Shown here piece after piece: positions 1 to 6,313 of a stretch of DNA of 6,313 bases. This DNA is from Bacillota bacterium. GTDB lineage: Bacteria > Bacillota > Clostridia > Lachnospirales > Lachnospiraceae. The position numbers and the translations under genes are program-made. The notes below the pieces were generated by a model. The model made no database searches and had not been told where the DNA came from. It saw only the letters and a program-made list of their open reading frames with translations. The number at the start of each line of letters is the position of its first letter. Positions within the stretch are counted from its first letter, which is position 1. Location of the stretch: positions 1 to 6,313 of the forward strand of contig JAEZXP010000185.1 of the NCBI GenBank assembly GCA_023419655.1. Reading direction: 5' to 3'.

Positions 1-931
1 TATTGGAGATGTTTATATCAATGATATTGTCTGCGTCAATCAGTTTCATGACATCACGGATACTTTGTTTGCAGGTGTCCACCTCAAGCTTTAGGCTCTT
101 ATCCTTGCTCTTTAAGACAGTTATCCCATCCTCCCCACTAAAATTAGCCGGCTCCTTCAGCTTCATATCTACAAGTTTCTTATTCAGATAATGGTATTTT
201 AAGTTTTCCATGGAATCGTCGGTTACAATTGTGCCATTATTTATGATGATGATTCTTTTGCAGAGCTTTTCGATATCTCCCACATCATGACTGGTGAGGA
301 AAATTGTTGTACCATATTCCTTATTCATCTGTTTTATTAATTTGCGGATATTTTCCTTAACCACAGGGTCCAGGCCGATAGTGGGCTCATCTAGGAACAG
401 AATCTCAGGCTCATGTATCGGAGAGGCCACAATTTCACAGCGGATTCTTTGACCAAGGGAAAGGTTCCGCACCGGAGTATTGATAAAATTGTCCAAATCG
501 AAGACAGCGCTTAGTTTTTCAACCTGTTTTTCAATCTTCGCATCAGGAATATCGTAGACAGCACCAAAGAATCTAAAATTATCATATGGCGTCAGATGGG
601 TCCAAAGCTGCTCCTTTTGTCCAAAGACGGTTCCAATCTTATATGCAAGCTTTTTCCTCCGGCTCGTAGGACTTATCTCGAGTACAGATACTTCTCCCTT
701 ATCCGGATACAGGATACCGGTGAGCATCTTGATGGTTGTACTTTTACCGGCTCCGTTGGGTCCTATGAATGCAAGAATTTCGCCTTTTTTTACGGAGAAG
801 CTAATGTCATCCACCGCAGTAAGCTCCTTGTATTTTGGATGGAATATAGACTGGATACTTCCCGTAAGTCCCTTTTCTTTTATCTTTACCCGGTATTTCT
901 TCGTAAGATTCGTCACTTTAATTGCTTCCAT
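1..931 (-). CDS. ABC-2 type exporter ATP-binding subunit (COG4586-like), 3' end missing
   Basis: Nucleotide-binding subunit of an ABC transporter; it would hydrolyse ATP on the cytoplasmic face to drive membrane permeases encoded elsewhere. The 310 visible codons show a complete ATPase domain: Walker A GPNGAGKST (residues 57-65), Q-loop VFGQ (102-105), signature LSLGQ (157-161), Walker B ILFLDEP (177-183), D-loop GLD (186-188) and H-switch TSHD (213-216). The insert GLTGSIQSIF before the first strand and the segment FGQKEQLW fit the COG4586 subgroup, whose members usually sit beside two ABC-2 permease genes; those would lie past the left edge. Residues from about 225 onward are the start of a C-terminal accessory region. 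The ATG at 931 follows a GGTGGGGG Shine-Dalgarno about 8 nt upstream. The substrate cannot be told from the sequence. The frame runs open off the window, so the end is truncated by the window and not by mutation. Confidence 0.95.
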   Translation of the reverse strand, partial: MEAIKVTNLTKKYRVKIKEKGLTGSIQSIFHPKYKELTAVDDISFSVKKGEILAFIGPNGAGKSTTIKMLTGILYPDKGEVSVLEISPTSRRKKLAYKIGTVFGQKEQLWTHLTPYDNFRFFGAVYDIPDAKIEKQVEKLSAVFDLDNFINTPVRNLSLGQRIRCEIVASPIHEPEILFLDEPTIGLDPVVKENIRKLIKQMNKEYGTTIFLTSHDVGDIEKLCKRIIIINNGTIVTDDSMENLKYHYLNKKLVDMKLKEPANFSGEDGITVLKSKDKSLKLEVDTCKQSIRDVMKLIDADNIIDINISN

Positions 932-990
932 ATGATATTTCCCCCACCACTGCATAGAGTAATTACCGTTAAATAGGTAAATTTCGGATT

Positions 991-1019
991 AGTATAACAT
1001 GGAATTATTCTGGTTGCAA
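991..1019 (-). promoter_or_regulatory. Predicted sigma-A promoter for the ABC ATPase gene
   Basis: Read on the minus strand, TTGCAA (1019-1014) is followed by a 17-nt spacer and TATACT (996-991), with TG one base before the -10 (extended -10). Transcription would start near 984, giving a leader of about 50 nt. The leader holds only a weak TTACC/GGTAA inverted repeat (963-967 and 976-980). Confidence 0.6.
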
Positions 1020-1025
1020 GCATTT

Positions 1026-1064
1026 TGTCAGAAAATAACCACGCATTCATAAAGGTGTCAGAAA
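1026..1064. repeat. Two 9-bp direct repeats upstream of the ABC promoter
   Basis: TGTCAGAAA occurs at 1026-1034 and again at 1056-1064, a 30-bp offset. Both lie just upstream of the -35 of the leftward promoter, where activator sites are often found. A 9-mer pair in an AT-rich region of this size can arise by chance, so a binding role is only a possibility. Confidence 0.25.
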
Positions 1065-1091
1065 GTATTTTGCGGGATAAGTGATTAGAAA

Positions 1092-1120
1092 TTGACATAG
1101 CCATAAAATTATCATATAAT
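1092..1120 (+). promoter_or_regulatory. Perfect-consensus sigma-A promoter for the HMA/TauE operon
   Basis: TTGACA (1092-1097), a 17-nt spacer and TATAAT (1115-1120) match the vegetative promoter consensus at every position. Transcription would begin near 1127, leaving about 155 nt of leader before the start codon at 1283. The leader is AT-rich. I found no convincing hairpin, riboswitch or known copper-operator sequence in it, only a four-codon ATG ORF (from about 1184) that I do not treat as a gene. Confidence 0.7.
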
Positions 1121-1270
1121 AGCTAATACAAAGTAAATAGATATGATTAATATGTGATTGTTAAATTACTGTCAAAAGGAAAATGAGTGTGCTTTAGATA
1201 TGTACAATAAATGAAGATTCTCCATATTTACTACACATTTTATTGCTATTATAAAATAGAATCAAGAAAA

Positions 1271-1276
1271 GGGAGG
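1271..1276 (+). promoter_or_regulatory. Shine-Dalgarno site fixing the HMA/TauE gene start
   Basis: GGGAGG ends 6 nt before the ATG at 1283. Two other in-frame ATGs exist: 1277 directly abuts the site, so it is too close to use, and 1211 has no Shine-Dalgarno. The start at 1283 also places the HMA domain right at the N-terminus, as usual. Confidence 0.8.
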
Positions 1277-1282
1277 ATGTTT

Positions 1283-2677
1283 ATGTCTTCAAATCCTATG
1301 GTAACAATTCTATTCATAGACAATATGACATGTGTTAATTGTGAGAACACAATTGAGCATGCCCTAACCGGATTAGCGGGAATAAAAAAGGTGAATGCCA
1401 GTTACTCATCGGGAACCGTAACCGTAACATACGATACAAATGAAATCGATTTAAAGAGAATTGAAGAGCGGATTGAGGAACATGATTACCATGTAAAAAA
1501 GAGAAAGCATAACAATACAGGCAAAGAGGAAGCGGAAGAAGAGAAAACAAAGAAGCCGGCAGAGCTTACGGATATTATCGGACTGGGAATTATAGTCTTT
1601 ACAATCTATATCCTAGTCCGGCGGTTTGGACTGATGAATATTTTCAACGCATTTCCGATTGCAAAAGAGGGTATGGGTTATGGAATGCTATTTGTAATCG
1701 GATTACTCACATCCGTACACTGTGTGTCCATGTGCGGCGGTATATGCATTTCTCAATGTGCTTCAAAAAATCCCTCCGATAAGACAAGTGGGTTGACGGC
1801 CTTAAGGCCGAGCTTCTTATATAACCTTGGCCGGGTTATTTCTTATACGGTCATCGGAGGAATTGTCGGATTACTTGGGTCGGTGGTTAGCTTTTCCGGT
1901 GTTATGAAAGGCATGGTTCAGATACTGGCAGGTCTGTTTATGGTTATTATGGGAATAAACATGCTGAATGTATTTCCGTGGCTTCGCAGATTAAATCCCA
2001 GGATGCCCAAAATATTCGCAAAAAAGATATACGGCCACAGAGCAAGGAATAATCGTCCGCTTCTTGTCGGATTATTAAACGGTCTTATGCCTTGCGGACC
2101 TTTGCAGGCGATGCAGCTTTATGCATTGTCAACAGGAGACCCCTTAAAAGGAGCCTTCTCCATGTTCCTGTTCAGTGCGGGAACATTTCCCCTGATGTTT
2201 GCATTTGGGGCTTTAAGCGCACTCCTTAGCAGTAAATTTACAAAAAAGATGATGAAAGCAAGTGCGGTTTTAGTTCTTGTGTTAGGTGTCGTTATGTTCA
2301 ACAGAGGTGCGGTGCTTTCCGGATTGACCTTATCCATATTTCCGCCTTCAACAAGGACAGCAGATGCTTCGAATATTGCCGTTATTCAGGACGGGATTCA
2401 GACGGTAACAACAGGTCTTTATCCCGGCAGCTATGAACCGATTGTCGTACAAAAGGATGTTCCGGTAAAATGGGTCATTCAGGCAGAAAAGGGAGATGTT
2501 AACGGCTGCAACAACAGCATTGTGGTTCCAAAGTTTAATATACAGCAGGATTTGGCAGTGGGAGATACGGTAATTGAATTTACGCCAGGCAGCAACGGAA
2601 CCTTTCCATTCAGCTGCTGGATGGGTATGATTCGAAGTGAGATTGTCGTCGTTGACGACTTGACGGTTGTCGATTAG
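1283..2677 (+). CDS. HMA / DsbD-TauE-like membrane / cupredoxin-like fusion, probable copper-handling protein
   Basis: A 464-residue three-part membrane protein. Residues 6-72 form a heavy-metal-associated domain with the metal-binding motif MTCVNC (Cys17, Cys20). Residues about 95-350 hold seven likely membrane segments of the DsbD_2/TauE-like type (COG2836), with its hallmark motifs VHCVSMCGG (Cys147, Cys151) and LMPCGP (Cys271); an extra CISQC lies at 155-159. Basic loops (234-258 and 318-325) fit a cytosolic N-terminus and an external C-terminus. Residues about 370-460 resemble a cupredoxin, with NGCNN (Cys409) and FSCWMGM (Cys445, Met447, Met449). The layout suggests passing Cu or reducing equivalents between the cytosolic CxxC and the outer domain. 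The common label 'sulfite exporter' comes from distant similarity and is probably wrong for function. It is followed closely by the DUF2318 gene. Family assignment is firm; the substrate is inference. Confidence 0.9.
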   Translation: MSSNPMVTILFIDNMTCVNCENTIEHALTGLAGIKKVNASYSSGTVTVTYDTNEIDLKRIEERIEEHDYHVKKRKHNNTGKEEAEEEKTKKPAELTDIIGLGIIVFTIYILVRRFGLMNIFNAFPIAKEGMGYGMLFVIGLLTSVHCVSMCGGICISQCASKNPSDKTSGLTALRPSFLYNLGRVISYTVIGGIVGLLGSVVSFSGVMKGMVQILAGLFMVIMGINMLNVFPWLRRLNPRMPKIFAKKIYGHRARNNRPLLVGLLNGLMPCGPLQAMQLYALSTGDPLKGAFSMFLFSAGTFPLMFAFGALSALLSSKFTKKMMKASAVLVLVLGVVMFNRGAVLSGLTLSIFPPSTRTADASNIAVIQDGIQTVTTGLYPGSYEPIVVQKDVPVKWVIQAEKGDVNGCNNSIVVPKFNIQQDLAVGDTVIEFTPGSNGTFPFSCWMGMIRSEIVVVDDLTVVD

Positions 2678-2720
2678 CAATGAAAATCAATATAAAAGGT
2701 AAGAAAGCATATAATAAAAG

Positions 2721-2726
2721 AAAGGA
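2721..2726 (+). promoter_or_regulatory. Shine-Dalgarno site deciding the DUF2318 gene start
   Basis: AAAGGA lies 7 nt before the ATG at 2734 and 4 nt before the ATG at 2731. The earlier in-frame ATG at 2680, two bases after the preceding stop codon, has no Shine-Dalgarno and could be used only by translational coupling. Confidence 0.55.
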
Positions 2727-2733
2727 TAAAATG

Positions 2734-3267
2734 ATGGGTAAACAGACAAATAAAAAATTAAATAAGAAAAATAATATGAAGAAATTAATCTTTATTGCAC
2801 TATCCTCAGCGGCAGTATTAGCAATAGCCTTTTCGATTGATACACCGGGCTCGCCATCCGATAATGGTACAAAAAGCGACAATCTTCGAGCAAAAAAAGT
2901 TGTCGATGATGATATCGTTATTCCTATCGGTGATATTACAGAGACCGCCAGATTTTACCCGGCCAAGATGAATGGAATAGAACTGGAGGCTCTGGCTGTA
3001 AAGGCGCCGGACGGCACCATACGAACGGCATTTAATACCTGTCAGGTTTGTTATTCATCAGGCCGCGGATATTATGTACAGGAGGGCGACGCGCTGGTAT
3101 GCCAGAATTGCGGCAACCATTTTTCAACGAATCAGGTCGAGATAACCCGGGGAGGATGCAATCCTGTTCCAATTACGGATGCGTATAAGACGGTTGATGA
3201 TGATAATATTACCATATCAAAAGAATTTTTAACCCAGGCTACCGTTATTTTTCAGAACTGGAAATAG
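2734..3267 (+). CDS. Membrane-anchored DUF2318 (FtrD-like) protein with two CxxC pairs
   Basis: A 177-residue protein with a lysine-rich N-terminus, one hydrophobic segment (KLIFIALSSAAVLAIAF, about residues 16-32) acting as signal anchor, and an external C-terminal domain. No lipobox cysteine follows the hydrophobic stretch. The domain carries CQVC (Cys103, Cys106), LVCQNCGN (Cys123, Cys126) and GGCNPVPI (Cys142), the pattern of DUF2318 (PF10080), whose members are described as FtrD-like membrane iron-sulfur proteins. Five conserved cysteines suggest binding of a metal or Fe-S centre, or thiol redox chemistry, outside the membrane. It follows the HMA/TauE/cupredoxin gene with no terminator between them, so the two are probably co-transcribed and act together. 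Start codons at 2680 (195 aa), 2731 and 2734 are all possible; 2734 is preferred on Shine-Dalgarno spacing. No clear GC-rich terminator follows, so some read-through into gdhA is possible. Exact function is unknown. Confidence 0.88.
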   Translation: MGKQTNKKLNKKNNMKKLIFIALSSAAVLAIAFSIDTPGSPSDNGTKSDNLRAKKVVDDDIVIPIGDITETARFYPAKMNGIELEALAVKAPDGTIRTAFNTCQVCYSSGRGYYVQEGDALVCQNCGNHFSTNQVEITRGGCNPVPITDAYKTVDDDNITISKEFLTQATVIFQNWK

Positions 3268-3285
3268 TGAATGAGGTATAATTAT

Positions 3286-3347
3286 AAAAAAAATTTTTAA
3301 AAAAATCTCAAAAAAAATTGATAAAACCATATATATTGTGATATAAT
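3286..3347 (+). promoter_or_regulatory. gdhA promoter with A-tract UP-like element
   Basis: TTGATA (3318-3323), an 18-nt spacer and TATAAT (3342-3347) preceded by TGA make an extended -10 promoter, with a start near 3354. Three A-runs (3286-3293, 3299-3305, 3310-3317), spaced about 12 bp apart, lie directly upstream and look like an UP element or an intrinsic bend. The leader to the gdhA ATG is about 144 nt and shows only a weak CGAAT/ATTCG hairpin and a possible 15-codon ORF at 3373-3420. Confidence 0.6.
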
Positions 3348-3485
3348 CCGTTTAGTAAAAAAAAGGTTGCGTGTGAAAGGACAAAGAATAGCGGTATATT
3401 TATTAATATTCATATGGTAAAAAGTATTTCGTTGTTTATTCCGAATTTCATTCGTCATGGTTACTGACAATCGCTTATCATTTAA

Positions 3486-4832
<1,347 letters not shown>

Positions 4833-4849
4833 GAAATCATTAAAGTGAA

Positions 4850-4900
4850 AAATAAAAAGGCATGGTGGCTGAAATGGCTGACCATGCCTTATTTTTGCAT
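4850..4900. terminator. Bidirectional intrinsic terminator between gdhA and the phosphatase gene
   Basis: A perfect 10-bp stem, AAGGCATGGT (4857-4866) with ACCATGCCTT (4881-4890), encloses a 14-nt loop. Rightward it is followed by a T-run (4892-4896). Leftward it is followed by TTTTTATTTTT, so it can end both convergent transcripts. The loop and its flank contain a short direct repeat of TGGCTGA. Confidence 0.87.
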
Positions 4901-4901
4901 A

Positions 4902-5663
4902 CTATTCAAGAAAAGACGAGCGTATCTTGTCAATTGTCTCTGCCTGAACACCAATTCCTTTTTTGATATATTCCATGAAGGAGCCATAGCGTTCCTCTGC
5001 TTTTCTGAACGACTGTTCAAGCCAATGGGCTCTTACACTCAGATAGATTGACATTGCAAGAATTTCTTCTTCTGCTTTTCCATTCTTGCGGGCTTTTTCC
5101 ATCAGCCGTTCATTTTCTGCCTTCCGGCCCTCAACCGTCCGCATATAATCGGACAGGATATCCTCCTTGCTGACACCAAGGATTGAGAGAATAATTGCCA
5201 GCATAATACCCGTCCGGTCTTTTCCGGCATAACAGTGAAAATAAATTCCGCCCTCCGTTCGATTTGAAACAAGCTCCACAATATCATAAAAGCATTGGTT
5301 GGCATGCCTGTTGGTGATGAACTGGGCATAGATTTCTCCCATATAGTCATCCGCACCCTCAGGATTTTTATACCACATGGAATTTCTTTGGGATGCTTCA
5401 TCCATATTCAGCATAACCTCAAAAATATGCTGGTGCACGCCGGGAATCTCTCCGTTGGGCTCTGCATGGCAGGCTTTTTTGTTTCGCAAATCAATAATGG
5501 TATCGATATGGTATGCTTGGCAGAAATCCTTTTTTTCCTTTTCGGACATTTCATAAAGCTGTCCACCGCGATACAGCCGGTTTGGCTTTATGCGTTTTCC
5601 TTCATATCCTGCTATACCTCCAAGATTACGAAAATTTACCGGTGTAACTTCTGTAACAGCCAT
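4902..5663 (-). CDS. Tyrosine-protein phosphatase, PTP/DSP fold (Y_phosphatase3, COG2365-like)
   Basis: A 253-residue cysteine-dependent phosphatase. The active-site P-loop HCYAGKDRTG (143-152) has nucleophile Cys144 and phosphate-binding Arg150. Family markers upstream are FRNLGG (11-16), YRGGQL (31-36) and IIDLRN (56-61). This matches the group that includes Mycobacterium PtpB and Listeria LipA, whose P-loops also carry the Lys-Asp pair and which can act on phosphotyrosine, phosphoserine/threonine or phosphoinositides; the natural substrate here is unknown. Unlike LipA, the protein has no signal peptide or membrane segment, so it is probably cytoplasmic. The C-terminal third is highly charged and helical. 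The start at 5663 follows a strong AGGAGG (5678-5673) 9 nt upstream. The gene is alone, convergent with gdhA and divergent from the ECF gene. Confidence 0.92.
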   Translation of the reverse strand: MAVTEVTPVNFRNLGGIAGYEGKRIKPNRLYRGGQLYEMSEKEKKDFCQAYHIDTIIDLRNKKACHAEPNGEIPGVHQHIFEVMLNMDEASQRNSMWYKNPEGADDYMGEIYAQFITNRHANQCFYDIVELVSNRTEGGIYFHCYAGKDRTGIMLAIILSILGVSKEDILSDYMRTVEGRKAENERLMEKARKNGKAEEEILAMSIYLSVRAHWLEQSFRKAEERYGSFMEYIKKGIGVQAETIDKIRSSFLE

Positions 5664-5688
5664 AAATTCTTCCCTCCTTCTGCTTAAC

Positions 5689-5697
5689 AGTATAGCA
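5689..5697 (-). promoter_or_regulatory. Extended -10 promoter for the phosphatase gene
   Basis: On the minus strand TGCTATACT (5697-5689) is an extended -10 element. The -35 position (GGGCAG) is poor, as extended -10 promoters allow. The start would be near 5682, leaving a leader of about 19 nt that just holds the Shine-Dalgarno. Confidence 0.5.
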
Positions 5698-5762
5698 TAG
5701 TTTCAGCTTTCCTGCCCGAAAACCTTTGACATTAAATCGGATAAAAATTACTAAAAATAGAG

Positions 5763-5791
5763 TTGCGTTTGAGAATAAATTATGATATAGT
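5763..5791 (+). promoter_or_regulatory. Predicted promoter for the ECF S-component gene
   Basis: TTGCGT (5763-5768), a 17-nt spacer and TATAGT (5786-5791), with TG one base before the -10. Transcription would start near 5798, at the left edge of the first inverted repeat, so a bound repressor would block initiation. Confidence 0.6.
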
Positions 5792-5797
5792 AAATGA

Positions 5798-5847
5798 GTT
5801 AGTTTAGACTAACCATATTTTTAATTACAAGTTAGTTATGACTAACT
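5798..5847. promoter_or_regulatory. Tandem dyad operators, DtxR/IdeR-box-like
   Basis: Two matching dyads: GTTAGT-TTAG-ACTAAC (5798-5813) and AGTTAGT-TATG-ACTAACT (5830-5847). Their centres are 33 bp apart, about three helical turns, so both would face the same side of the DNA. The first covers the predicted transcription start and the second lies in the leader before the AGGAGG at 5862-5867. The first site read from 5799 matches the IdeR/DtxR consensus TTAGGTTAGGCTAACCTAA at 15 of 19 positions; the second, read from 5832, matches at 12 of 19. A metal-dependent DtxR-type repressor is a reasonable guess; a TetR or MarR regulator is also possible. Confidence 0.7.
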
Positions 5848-5875
5848 CGATAAAATACAATAGGAGGAGCTTTTT

Positions 5876-6313
5876 ATGGAAAGCAAGAAAATCACGGCGA
5901 AGGATTTGATTAATATCGGAATATTTGCAGCAATTTATTTTGTTATATTGTTTGCGGTAGCGATGATTGGTTTTTTCCCGCCTTTTATGCTTGTGCTTTG
6001 CTTTGTCTGTCCAATTGCAACGGGCATACCATTTATGCTTTATATGACAAAGGTTCATACGTTTGGACAACTTACAATCTTCGGGGTTATTGTTGGTCTC
6101 GCAAATATGCTGATAGGTGACCAATGGATTACGTTGGCTTTTGCAGCTGCTTGCGGATTGCTGGCGGACCTTATATACCTTTCCGGCAGATACCGTTCAA
6201 GCAGCCGGGCGATTATCGCCTATTCTGTTTTTAGTATTTGGACATTTGCAAAGATGCTGCCGGTTTTCATTATGCGTGACAGCTATTTTCAGTCCATGGG
6301 AGAAGGATATGGG
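5876..6313 (+). CDS. MptD-family ECF transporter S component, 3' end missing
   Basis: The 146 visible codons encode a very hydrophobic protein with about five membrane segments (residues about 11-33, 35-57, 64-81, 85-103 and 112-133). The opening ITAKDLINIGIFAAIYF and the region CPIATGIPFMLYMTKV resemble the TIGR02185 (Trep_Strep, MptD) group, the substrate-binding S components of energy-coupling-factor importers. Members run close to 190-200 residues, so roughly 50 are missing past the window edge. ECF ATPases and a T component are expected downstream. The start is set by AGGAGG (5862-5867) 8 nt before the ATG. Two operator-like dyads sit in the promoter and leader, suggesting repression. 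The substrate is not established from sequence. I recall related ECF systems in streptococci and lactobacilli being linked to heme uptake, which would fit a metal-type operator, but this is unverified. Confidence 0.85.
   Translation, partial: MESKKITAKDLINIGIFAAIYFVILFAVAMIGFFPPFMLVLCFVCPIATGIPFMLYMTKVHTFGQLTIFGVIVGLANMLIGDQWITLAFAAACGLLADLIYLSGRYRSSSRAIIAYSVFSIWTFAKMLPVFIMRDSYFQSMGEGYG

Noticed and set aside
596..976. 126-codon plus-strand ORF (and the overlapping one at 720-935)
   Set aside because: Antisense shadow of the ABC ATPase gene, whose minus-strand frame shows every ATPase motif.
1211..1282. N-terminal extension of the HMA/TauE protein from the ATG at 1211
   Set aside because: No Shine-Dalgarno there, a Tyr/Ile-rich non-family sequence, and a strong GGGAGG directly before 1283.
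3268..3317. Intrinsic terminator after the DUF2318 gene
   Set aside because: Only A/T runs are present, with no GC-rich stem.
5295..5687. 130-codon plus-strand ORF
   Set aside because: Antisense shadow of the phosphatase gene, with no Shine-Dalgarno or family features.
5726..5754. Second rightward promoter starting with TTGACA at 5726
   Set aside because: The hexamer at 17-nt spacing, TACTAA, is a poor -10; the promoter at 5763-5791 is better placed and has an extended -10.
5825..6124. 99-codon minus-strand ORF
   Set aside because: Overlaps the ECF S-component gene and its operators; Lys/His/Asn-rich low-complexity translation typical of antisense of membrane-protein codons.

Overview
The window looks like chromosomal DNA from a low-to-moderate GC Firmicute, most likely an anaerobic clostridium of the Lachnospiraceae type. 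This is inferred from strong purine-rich Shine-Dalgarno sites, sigma-A type promoters with TGn extended -10 elements, a clostridial-type GdhA, a short DUF2318 protein and a MptD-type ECF S component. No RNA genes, insertion sequences, phage genes or CRISPR arrays were seen. It reads as core or ordinary metabolic chromosome, not a mobile region.

Layout. (1) 1-931, minus: ATP-binding subunit of an ABC-2 type exporter (COG4586-like), cut by the left edge. (2) 932-1282: divergent regulatory region with an extended -10 promoter for the ABC gene and a perfect-consensus promoter (TTGACA, 17 nt, TATAAT) pointing right. (3) 1283-3267, plus: a two-gene probable copper/redox unit. The first protein fuses a cytosolic HMA domain, a DsbD/TauE-like membrane core and an external cupredoxin-like domain. 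The second is a membrane-anchored DUF2318 (FtrD-like) protein with two CxxC pairs. (4) 3318-4832, plus: gdhA, NADP-type glutamate dehydrogenase, behind its own A-tract-rich promoter. (5) 4850-4900: terminator shared by convergent genes. (6) 4902-5663, minus: cytoplasmic PTP-like phosphatase with an HCxAGKDRTG P-loop. (7) 5664-5875: second divergent regulatory region. (8) 5876-6313, plus: MptD-type ECF transporter S component, cut by the right edge.

How the parts relate. The HMA/TauE/cupredoxin protein and the DUF2318 protein probably act together at the membrane in metal (likely copper) transfer or thiol redox. gdhA is a separate ammonium-assimilation gene. The ECF gene carries two near-identical dyads 33 bp apart, the first over the predicted transcription start. 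They resemble the DtxR/IdeR metal-repressor box, so the transporter may import iron, heme or another metal-linked substrate; this regulatory link is the most interesting lead in the window. Every gene call here rests on motif reading alone, with no database search.
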